10,619 nucleotides of DNA from HGM12587 sp964561705. Lineage in GTDB: Bacteria; Bacillota; Clostridia; Lachnospirales; Lachnospiraceae. Location of the stretch: the NCBI GenBank assembly GCA_964561705.1, contig CAZLQJ010000059.1, forward strand, positions 1-10,619, read 5' to 3'. Each line of letters opens with the position of its first letter. The stretch's first letter is position 1. This document shows positions 1 through 6,560 of this stretch, in pieces. Under the pieces are notes generated by a model. That model did no database searches, was not told the DNA's origin, and saw only the letters and a program-made list of their open reading frames with translations. The position numbers were made by a program, and so were the translations under genes.

Positions 1-1097
1 TTGAAAACTACAAAGAATTAGGATTAAATTCTGAAACAGCAGTAGCATTCAACATTACAAGCAAAGAACAGGTAATCATCAACACATGGTACGGCGGAGA
101 AATGAAAAAAGGTATGTTCTCTATGATGAACTACTACTTACCATTAAAGGGTATTGCTTCTATGCATTGTTCAGCAAACACAGATATGAACGGTGAAAAC
201 ACAGCAATCTTCTTCGGTCTGTCAGGAACAGGTAAAACAACATTATCTACAGATCCAAAACGTCTCCTGATCGGTGATGACGAACACGGCTGGGATGACA
301 ACGGTGTATTCAACTTTGAAGGCGGATGCTATGCAAAAGTTATCAACCTTGATAAAGAATCTGAACCGGATATCTACAATGCAATCAAACGTAACGCACT
401 CTTAGAAAACGTTACATTAGATGCTGAAGGTAAAGTTGATTTCGCTGACGGAAGCGTGACAGAAAATACACGTGTTTCTTACCCAATCGACCATATCGAA
501 AACATCGTACGTCCAATCTCCGCAGCTCCTGCAGCAAAGAATGTAATCTTCCTTTCTGCTGATGCATTTGGCGTACTTCCTCCAGTATCTGTTCTTACAC
601 CAGAACAGACAAAATACTACTTCTTATCAGGATTCACAGCAAAACTTGCTGGTACAGAACGTGGTATCACAGAACCAACACCAACATTCTCAGCATGCTT
701 CGGTCAGGCATTCTTAGAATTACATCCGACAAAATATGCAGAAGAATTAGTTAAGAAAATGGAAGAAAACGGTTCTAAAGCATACTTAGTAAATACAGGA
801 TGGAATGGTACAGGAAAACGTATCTCTATCAAAGATACTCGTGGTATCATCGATGCAATCCTTGATGGATCTATCGAAAAAGCTGAAACAAAAGTGATCC
901 CATTCTTCAACTTCGCAGTTCCTACAGAACTTCCAGGCGTTGATACAGGAATCCTTGATCCTCGCGATACTTATGCAGATGCTTCTGAATGGGAAGTAAA
1001 AGCAAAAGATCTTGCAGGACGTTTCATCAAAAACTTCGCAAAATATGAAGGAAACGAATCTGGTAAGGCACTTGTAGCAGCAGGTCCTCAGTTATAA
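1..1097 (+). CDS. pckA: Phosphoenolpyruvate carboxykinase (ATP), 5' end missing
   Basis: ATP-dependent PEP carboxykinase interconverts oxaloacetate plus ATP with PEP, CO2 and ADP in the cytosol. In fermenting anaerobes it often runs toward oxaloacetate. The frame is open from base 3 with no start in view, so the N-terminal third is lost off the window. About 364 residues are visible, compared with roughly 530-540 for the whole enzyme. Visible family hallmarks, in order, are the GGEMKKGMFSMMNYYLPLKG block, the metal-ligand region SMHCSAN, the P-loop GLSGTGKT (bases 216-239), the kinase-2-like LIGDDEHGW, and the NTRVSYPI arginine motif. The stop is TAA at 1095-1097, followed by a strong terminator. 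Codon use is strongly biased (ACA, GCA, CGT, GAA, AAA), as expected of a highly expressed gene. The identification is very secure; only the true start is unknown. Confidence 0.97.
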   Translation, partial: ENYKELGLNSETAVAFNITSKEQVIINTWYGGEMKKGMFSMMNYYLPLKGIASMHCSANTDMNGENTAIFFGLSGTGKTTLSTDPKRLLIGDDEHGWDDNGVFNFEGGCYAKVINLDKESEPDIYNAIKRNALLENVTLDAEGKVDFADGSVTENTRVSYPIDHIENIVRPISAAPAAKNVIFLSADAFGVLPPVSVLTPEQTKYYFLSGFTAKLAGTERGITEPTPTFSACFGQAFLELHPTKYAEELVKKMEENGSKAYLVNTGWNGTGKRISIKDTRGIIDAILDGSIEKAETKVIPFFNFAVPTELPGVDTGILDPRDTYADASEWEVKAKDLAGRFIKNFAKYEGNESGKALVAAGPQL

Positions 1098-1131
1098 TTT
1101 TGATCGATGGATCGATCGTGAAAGTGAATGA

Positions 1132-1159
1132 AGCACCCTGTGAAAACAGGGTGCTTTTT
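1132..1159 (+). terminator. Intrinsic terminator of pckA
   Basis: A perfect 9-bp stem, AGCACCCTG (1132-1140) with CAGGGTGCT (1147-1155), encloses a 6-base loop TGAAAA and runs into TTTTT. It starts 35 bases after the pckA stop and isolates pckA from the SLH operon. Confidence 0.93.
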
Positions 1160-1179
1160 GTTTCCGTTTTTGCCGTTTT

Positions 1180-1200
1180 TTTCCCAGGGAAACCGGGAAA
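1180..1200. promoter_or_regulatory. Palindrome plus direct repeat, possible operator
   Basis: TTTCCC-A-GGGAAA (1180-1192) is a perfect odd palindrome. A second GGGAAA half-site lies at 1195-1200, so the half-site recurs with an 8-base period. The block ends 4 bases before the -35 of the SLH-gene promoter, where an activator or repressor could sit. No known operator consensus is recognised, and chance is possible in this T/C-rich stretch. Confidence 0.3.
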
Positions 1201-1204
1201 CATA

Positions 1205-1232
1205 TTGAAAAAAAGAAGGAAAATGCTATAAT
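1205..1232 (+). promoter_or_regulatory. Sigma-A promoter of the SLH gene
   Basis: A -35 TTGAAA (1205-1210) and a -10 TATAAT (1227-1232) are separated by 16 bases, with an extended -10 TG at 1224-1225. Transcription would start near 1239, giving a leader of about 33 bases. The ribosome binding site GAGG (1259-1262) lies 9 bases before the ATG at 1272. The position just after the pckA terminator fits the start of a new transcription unit. Confidence 0.8.
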
Positions 1233-1271
1233 CAACCTAACTAGAATTTTACAAAAGCGAGGAAAACGTGT

Positions 1272-4200
1272 ATGAAGAAAAAATTTGTAAAACAGTTTTT
1301 AGTTTTTACACTGGCTGTGGTCATGATGGTAGGAGCGCTGCCGGTTTCTGCGGAAACACCACTGGTACCGGCAGAAGGTGAAGACCAGGCAGGAGATGAA
1401 ACATCCCTAATGGCACCAATCCTGAAATTATATAAGGATGAAGATGGAATTGTTAAAGGCTTTGAAATCAGTGCGCAGTCGGAAGGTTCGACTTATTATG
1501 GACTGCTGACGAGTGAACAATGGAAAAAGAATGACGTCAGTTCATTAAAGAATGACCTGTGGTTGTTTCCTGATCAGGTGGACAAAGTGAGTCTGTCAGG
1601 GCTGCTTCGAGGGTATGAACTGAATACAGGCACCTACTATTTTGCAGCTTATACAAAGGAAGATTATGATAGCGATGCAAAAAGTAGTGAACTGACGGTT
1701 CTTGAAAGCTATCCGATCAATGTAACAGTTACTGAAGCAGTAGATGCACTTACTTATAAAACAGGATCGATTACAGGTGACTATTATTTTACAGACATCT
1801 TGGCAGCAGACTGCGACTTTGCAGAGGCAAAGATCAGCGGACGCTGGTGGGAGTCAATAATTTATGCAGATATGGAATATGGAGTTTGCCGTTGTGGCTA
1901 TGTTAACGACGGTACATTGCTGGAATTAAAAACCAGAAAGACAGATGCAGGGGAAACCAAATGTGATACTTCAATCGTAAAATATCAGAAATTTTCTGCA
2001 AATGGCACCTATGAAGAAAAGCGGACTGCCATGCCGGAGGTGAATATTGTAGAAGAGGATGGTGTGTTCCAGAAAATAGAAGTTACCAATAATAGTCTTG
2101 ATTATGCATACGTAAGAGTGGGTCTGGCAACACAGAAAGAGATTGCAGCGACGATAAATCCATACGAAATTGAAGGTGTGGACTTAGAAGCTGGAGAAAC
2201 TTGTAGCGTAGACTTATCAAGAATCATTGATCGCATAGATTGCGAACCGGGAGAGTATTATCTGGTTATGCGCGCGGATAATTATAAGGATGAGCCGAGC
2301 GAGTGGAAAGTAGAGGAAGATAACCCATTTGTACTGACAGAGATCACGGATGCGGATGATACAATCGTATATCAGCCGGGAGATCTTTCCGGAGATAAGT
2401 TTTTGACGGGAATTTCTGTAAAGGATTATGGGTATGCTGCAAAAAATAGTGATAGCGATTATTATAACTATAGTGTACTTGGTTCTAAAGGCGATTATTT
2501 TTATTTTTCAGATACAATAGAAGCTTTGTTATTAGGCAAAGTGGAAAAGGCAGAAAAGGGCTATAAGATTGTCCAGAAAAAATATACAAAATTTGAAAAA
2601 GGAGAAACTTTTGTAGAACCGCAGGCAGCGGCACCAACGGTAACCTTTGTTAAGGACAGTGACGGAAATTATTCTGGTGTTGAAATTATCAATAATGAAA
2701 AAAGCAGTAATACAAGAATTTTATATGGATTTGCACCGGATGATCAGCTTTATGGATCATGGTATGATCATCATTCAGAAGTTGTGAAGTCAGGTGAAAA
2801 AATTGTTTATCCTTTTGATGACATGCACCTTCCATCATTAAAGCAAACAGATGATCTTGTTTTCAAATGTATTGCTGTGGATCAGGAAACGGGTCTGTAC
2901 AGCAAAGTTTTGAGACTGGAATGCCCGATTACTGTAGAAACAAAGGAATATACGGGAGATGAGGTCACAGTATATAGGACCAAAGAGATCCATTATGGTG
3001 GGGCAAAATTATATACTGCGGTTTCCCAGTTCCCGGAAAATGCAAGATATGTTTTCGCAGACAATGCAAGACTTAAAAAAACAGAAGATCAGAGTCAGTG
3101 GAAAAGTGAATACTGGTATGGAAGTACGGTTGATTCGTTGTCTTATGTGCAGATGGAAACCGGAAAAGACACTGTGAAACTGATTTATACGGAAATTCCG
3201 GCAGACAAGGTGAAGATTGAAAAGATTGATGCAGTTCAAAAAAATACATTATTTTTAGATTACGACCGTTATCATGCATTCGTTGCATCCGGCGGTTCGA
3301 TTACAGTTGATGAAAACAATGAGGTTCAGGTTTCTACAGAAAACTTTGGTTCCAATGAAAAGTGGTCTTTAGAATATCTTTACGAAAAATTCACGAATAC
3401 GGATGTTTATACATTTGTTAAGAACATTGCAGATTCAATCAAATATATCGTAGGTTCTTTCTGGAACAGCAAAGAGGGTGAATTTGCTGCAGTTGGTTAC
3501 TATGATCTGGAAGGCAATGAAATCGGAGAAAAATCCATTTCTAAGCAGGATGTTGTACTTGTCAAATATGCACCGGAAACTGTATGGGTTCAGTCCATGG
3601 AATTAGATGCACCAAAGACCATGAATGTAGGACAGACCGGTAAAGTAACTGCAGCTTTGGATGCCGGACAGGATAAATATCCATTTGGCAGAACACCGCA
3701 GGTACGTTTCGAATCAAGCAATTCCCAGGTTGTATCTGTTGATGCGAACACCGGTGTTTTAAAAGCAGGAAATGTCAAAGGTACGGTTACGATTACAGCC
3801 TATGCAGATGAAGCACTTCGTCAGGAGCAAGGATTAAAAGAAATCGTGACTGCAACAGTGACTATTACAGTCAGCGGAGCGGAAAATGATGCTCCAACAG
3901 ATAAGAAAGAGCCTGTTACAGAAGTGTATAAAGACGTTCCGTCAGGAAGCTGGTTTGTCAGCGCTGTACAGTATGTATACGAAAAAGGTCTGATGACAGG
4001 ATATAACGGTGAATTTACACCAAATAGCACGATGACAAGAGCGATGATCGTAGAAACACTCTACAGAATGGCTGGAAAACCGGAAGTAACGGATTATACC
4101 AAATATAATTCTTTCAAGGATCTGAGCGAAGCATGGTTTAAGACCTCTGTCGCATGGGCATTAAATGAAGGCATTGCTACCGGAGATACTTATGCCAATA

Positions 4201-4493
4201 CGTTTGATCCAAACAAAGCAGTTACCAGAGAACAGTTAGCAGCGTTCCTTTACAGATTTGCCAACTATATGGGTGAAGACGTAACCCTTCAGGGCGATAT
4301 GGAAACACTTTTAAATGGCTCCAAACCAAATGTATGGTGCGAAAAAGAATTTGCATGGGCGATTGAGCAGAAGCTGATCAGCGGACTTCAGAAAAAAGAT
4401 GCCGCAGGAAATGTAAGTTATGATCTTGCACCGAGAGGAACTGCAACCAGAGCACAGTTGGCTACCATCTTACAGCGTTACTGTGAGGACTAA
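1272..4493 (+). CDS. Secreted SLH-domain surface protein with triple repeat and Ig-like domain
   Basis: This is an exported protein anchored non-covalently to the cell wall. Residues 1-28 form a Sec signal peptide: MKKK, a hydrophobic core, then a likely cleavage after VSA. Residues about 47-248, 253-450 and 453-645 are three diverged copies of one unit. Each opens with a [AM]P-x-hydrophobic strand and a KDxDG-like or EEDG turn, and the first two end in Y[QT]KF. Residues about 647-770 are unrecognised. Residues about 772-868 resemble a bacterial Ig-like (Big_2) domain, with FESSNSQVVSVDANTGVLKA and GTVTITAYAD. Three SLH motifs close the protein (about 886-936, 946-998, 1016-1070), with TRAM, TREQ and TRAQ at the usual TRAE position. 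SLH triplets bind pyruvylated secondary wall polymer, so the protein is probably displayed with its repeats outward. No catalytic domain is recognised; adhesion or a minor S-layer role is only a guess. It is probably co-transcribed with the ligase-like gene 21 bases downstream. Confidence 0.93.
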   Translation: MKKKFVKQFLVFTLAVVMMVGALPVSAETPLVPAEGEDQAGDETSLMAPILKLYKDEDGIVKGFEISAQSEGSTYYGLLTSEQWKKNDVSSLKNDLWLFPDQVDKVSLSGLLRGYELNTGTYYFAAYTKEDYDSDAKSSELTVLESYPINVTVTEAVDALTYKTGSITGDYYFTDILAADCDFAEAKISGRWWESIIYADMEYGVCRCGYVNDGTLLELKTRKTDAGETKCDTSIVKYQKFSANGTYEEKRTAMPEVNIVEEDGVFQKIEVTNNSLDYAYVRVGLATQKEIAATINPYEIEGVDLEAGETCSVDLSRIIDRIDCEPGEYYLVMRADNYKDEPSEWKVEEDNPFVLTEITDADDTIVYQPGDLSGDKFLTGISVKDYGYAAKNSDSDYYNYSVLGSKGDYFYFSDTIEALLLGKVEKAEKGYKIVQKKYTKFEKGETFVEPQAAAPTVTFVKDSDGNYSGVEIINNEKSSNTRILYGFAPDDQLYGSWYDHHSEVVKSGEKIVYPFDDMHLPSLKQTDDLVFKCIAVDQETGLYSKVLRLECPITVETKEYTGDEVTVYRTKEIHYGGAKLYTAVSQFPENARYVFADNARLKKTEDQSQWKSEYWYGSTVDSLSYVQMETGKDTVKLIYTEIPADKVKIEKIDAVQKNTLFLDYDRYHAFVASGGSITVDENNEVQVSTENFGSNEKWSLEYLYEKFTNTDVYTFVKNIADSIKYIVGSFWNSKEGEFAAVGYYDLEGNEIGEKSISKQDVVLVKYAPETVWVQSMELDAPKTMNVGQTGKVTAALDAGQDKYPFGRTPQVRFESSNSQVVSVDANTGVLKAGNVKGTVTITAYADEALRQEQGLKEIVTATVTITVSGAENDAPTDKKEPVTEVYKDVPSGSWFVSAVQYVYEKGLMTGYNGEFTPNSTMTRAMIVETLYRMAGKPEVTDYTKYNSFKDLSEAWFKTSVAWALNEGIATGDTYANTFDPNKAVTREQLAAFLYRFANYMGEDVTLQGDMETLLNGSKPNVWCEKEFAWAIEQKLISGLQKKDAAGNVSYDLAPRGTATRAQLATILQRYCED
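1410..3206 (+). repeat. Three tandem ~200-residue protein repeats
   Basis: Unit 1 is about residues 47-248 (bases 1410-2015), unit 2 is 253-450 (2028-2621) and unit 3 is 453-645 (2628-3206). Corresponding landmarks recur at a spacing of about 200 residues. The opening strands are APILKLYKDEDG, MPEVNIVEEDG and APTVTFVKDSDG. They are followed by a G[FV]EI or KIEV strand. A mid-unit segment runs YPINVTVTEAVDALTYKTG, NPFVLTEITDADDTIVYQPG and CPITVETKEYTGDEVTVYRT. The units end KYQKFSANGTYEE, KYTKFEKGETFVE and an IYTEIPADK segment. Similarity is at protein level and too diverged to be a recent DNA duplication. Confidence 0.75.
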
Positions 4494-4514
4494 AAGAATA
4501 TAGGATCGAATGAA

Positions 4515-6260
4515 ATGAAAAGAGTTAAGGTGTTACCGATCGCGGTAATCGCAGCATTGTTGCCGCTGGCATTCTGTTTTCATATTGAAACGATCGACTT
4601 ATCAAAATACCCCTGGTTTCCCAACCGGGGGTATTGGCTCGATTTCTTTCTTTATGGAAAAAGCCTTTTGCTTCAGGCGATGGCCGGAATGATGGCAATT
4701 CTTTTGATCGCATCGGTGATGAAAAAAAAGAAGGTTTCGTTTCAGTGGGAAGGTGGATTATTGGCAGTTCTAGGCGGCTTTCTATTGCTGTCGGCCATAG
4801 GTTCTCAATTTCCAAAAGAGAGCTTTTGCGGAAGTATTGAGCAGTATGAAACCATTGGTGTATTATTTTCTTATATGATTCTGGGAATTTATTGCTGCCA
4901 CTATGCGAAGACCGGAAAAAATATTCAGGATATTTCCGATGCATTGGTCTTTGGGTTAATGATTTCCTGTATTCTCGGTGTCCTGCAGATCTTTCAGCTT
5001 GATCTTTGGGACAGTACATGGGGGAAAAAACTGCTGATACCGGAAGCTTATGCCCAGTTAAGAGAAAGCTTACGGTTCGCTGAAGACACCAGAGGATTTG
5101 GAAGAGTCTATCTGTCCCAGTATAATGCCAATTATGCGGGAATTTACATTTTGATGCTGCTTCCGCTGCTGGTGCTTTCGAAAAAGAAGATTTGGAAAGT
5201 TTTTCTGGTACCGGCAGTCCTATGTCTGGTCGGAACCATGTCCAGAACTGTATGGATTGCGGCGGTGCTGCTGGTAATTTTAGGGCTTTGGATGAAAAGT
5301 CCTGCAGAATGGAAGAATCGGATCAAAAAGCGGTGGATTGTGGGAGGATGTGTCGTTTTCGCTGCAGGCGCCGTTCTCTTGGTGTCACTGCCGGTCTTCA
5401 ACAATGTGGTTTCCGGGGAAAAGAAACTTATGGAAATTTCCGGAGAAAGCGACCATATCCGCATCGTATTTAAAGGAAACAAATTATATTTTTCAGAATT
5501 TCCCAAAAATGACAGCGTGACTTACCGAATTGTAGATGAAAGCGGCAGAGAACCGAATCTGATCTGGGTGGAAGAGCGTGGAGAAATAGATTCTTTAGAT
5601 CCGAGATTTCAGGAATTGCATTTCCGGGTTTATAAAAAGGACAACATTGGCTATGCCGCGGTTCGTTATGAAAATGTAATATTCCGTTTTACGGATGATC
5701 TTGGAACCGGAAAATATGAATATGTTACCATCAATGGAAAGGTGGATGAACCGGAAATTGCAGAAACCTTTTTTGATGTAGGAGACAGCTTCTTAAATGG
5801 ACGGGGGTATATCTGGAACCGTGTGATCCCGCTGATCGCAGATCATTTTCTTTTGGGAACCGGACCGGAAACCTTTCTGCAAGTATTTCCACAGGATGAT
5901 TATGTGGCGAGAGCGAATCTGGGATATGGCTTTTTCTCGGAACTTTTGACGAATGCACATAGTCTTTACTTTCAGACGGCGTTGCAAAACGGCATGGTTG
6001 TTGTGATTTGCGCTATGATTCTTTTGGGAATCTATTTGAAAAGATCCTGGAAATATTATGCACACAGACCTTTGGAAGATGAGCTGGACCGGATCGGCGC
6101 AGGGGCTTTTTTGGGAAGCATCGGATATTTGATCTGTGGTCTTACATTTGCATCCAGTGTTTGTACGACACCAATCTTTCTTATTTTGGTGGGACTATCG
6201 GCAGGATTAAGAAAAAGAGGCGAAAAAATGCACAAAAATGGGACTGAACCCACTCGCTGA
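4515..6260 (+). CDS. O-antigen ligase-like (Wzy_C) polytopic membrane protein
   Basis: This is a 581-residue integral membrane protein of the O-antigen ligase/polymerase superfamily. Members transfer or polymerise lipid-linked glycans on the outer face of the membrane. I count roughly 11-12 hydrophobic segments, for example residues about 7-23, 49-67, 82-98, 114-130, 143-162, 206-222, 244-260, 274-293, 491-509 and 548-566. Family-like features are FGRVYLSQYNANYAGIY (about 195-211), the arginine in GTMSRTVWIA (R244), RGYIWNRVIPLIADHFLLG (about 430-448) with GTGPETF, and NAHSLYFQTALQNG with H482. About 130 residues (295-425) between the TM segment ending near 293 and the Wzy_C motif are hydrophilic and strand-rich, forming an extra external domain. 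ATG 4515 is preferred because AGGA (4502-4505) sits 9 bases upstream; the ATG at 4510 reads straight into a stop. The gap of 21 bases after the SLH gene, with no promoter or terminator, implies one operon. Substrate unknown: wall polysaccharide, capsule or surface-protein glycan are all possible. Confidence 0.85.
   Translation: MKRVKVLPIAVIAALLPLAFCFHIETIDLSKYPWFPNRGYWLDFFLYGKSLLLQAMAGMMAILLIASVMKKKKVSFQWEGGLLAVLGGFLLLSAIGSQFPKESFCGSIEQYETIGVLFSYMILGIYCCHYAKTGKNIQDISDALVFGLMISCILGVLQIFQLDLWDSTWGKKLLIPEAYAQLRESLRFAEDTRGFGRVYLSQYNANYAGIYILMLLPLLVLSKKKIWKVFLVPAVLCLVGTMSRTVWIAAVLLVILGLWMKSPAEWKNRIKKRWIVGGCVVFAAGAVLLVSLPVFNNVVSGEKKLMEISGESDHIRIVFKGNKLYFSEFPKNDSVTYRIVDESGREPNLIWVEERGEIDSLDPRFQELHFRVYKKDNIGYAAVRYENVIFRFTDDLGTGKYEYVTINGKVDEPEIAETFFDVGDSFLNGRGYIWNRVIPLIADHFLLGTGPETFLQVFPQDDYVARANLGYGFFSELLTNAHSLYFQTALQNGMVVVICAMILLGIYLKRSWKYYAHRPLEDELDRIGAGAFLGSIGYLICGLTFASSVCTTPIFLILVGLSAGLRKRGEKMHKNGTEPTR
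4607..4634 (+). other. Strong hairpin inside the ligase coding sequence
   Basis: ATACCCCTGGTT (4607-4618) pairs with AACCGGGGGTAT (4623-4634): 12 consecutive pairs with one G-U and a 4-base loop TCCC. It lies about 92 bases inside the coding sequence and is not followed by a T-run, so it is not an intrinsic terminator. It could stabilise processed SLH mRNA or modulate ligase expression, or it may be coincidence of the codons for YPWFPNRGY. Confidence 0.5.
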
Positions 6261-6286
6261 AATACAAATATTTACAACATTTTTAG

Positions 6287-6315
6287 TTGATAAATCGAAG
6301 TCTTTGGGTTATAAT
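6287..6315 (+). promoter_or_regulatory. Sigma-A promoter of the 6S RNA
   Basis: TTGATA (6287-6292) and a perfect TATAAT (6310-6315) have the ideal 17-base spacing. The predicted start near 6321-6323 falls at the 5' arm (AACCC) of the closing stem of the RNA described next, which supports both calls. Confidence 0.85.
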
Positions 6316-6321
6316 AATTTC

Positions 6322-6496
6322 AACCCGAGATGCATGAAGTGCTTCTACAATTTTGAACCTACATTTACGTTTATGGGATTCCTATATCGCAGGTTGGATG
6401 TCAGGCCTCCGTTTGCAGTGGAAGGCAGAAGATCTGTTGCGGTTGCCCACCTAGCAGTCGCTAGGCGTCAAAAGTAGGAGTGGCATTTTGGGGTTA
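6322..6496 (+). ncRNA. ssrS: 6S RNA
   Basis: 6S RNA binds housekeeping RNA polymerase holoenzyme by mimicking an open promoter and lowers transcription when nutrients run out. The roughly 175-base transcript has the expected shape. Its ends pair: AACCC 6322-6326 with GGGTT 6491-6495, ATGC 6330-6333 with GCAT 6483-6486, and CTTCTAC 6342-6348 with GTAGGAG 6474-6480. This gives an interrupted closing stem. Inside is a large open region whose 3' strand carries a small perfect hairpin, CCTAGC (6450-6455)-AGTC-GCTAGG (6460-6465), followed by GCGTCAAAA. An apical arm includes GCCTCC 6405-6410 with GGAAGGC 6420-6426. Length, isolated promoter, terminator and lack of a credible ORF all fit. The call rests on architecture and recall of Firmicutes 6S sequences; no covariance search was run. 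Another structured ncRNA is the alternative. Confidence 0.77.
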
Positions 6497-6506
6497 TACA
6501 AAAGAT

Positions 6507-6536
6507 AAAGGGAGATGTGAATACATCTCCCTTTTT
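6507..6536 (+). terminator. Intrinsic terminator after 6S RNA
   Basis: GGGAGATGT (6510-6518), loop GAAT, then ACATCTCCC (6523-6531) form a perfect 9-bp stem. Flanking AAA and TTT can extend it to 12 bp. A T-run follows at 6532-6536. It ends 24 bases before the next start codon. Confidence 0.92.
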
Positions 6537-6560
6537 ATCATATAAAAAAGGAGTAGAAAG

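Noticed and set aside
4525..5019. 164-residue open frame on the - strand
   Set aside because: It is antisense to the ligase-like gene, with no promoter or ribosome binding site and no recognisable domain.
6238..6477. 79-residue open frame on the + strand overlapping the ligase end and the ncRNA
   Set aside because: It lies inside the 6S RNA and its promoter, has no ribosome binding site and no recognisable composition. The RNA secondary structure explains the sequence better.
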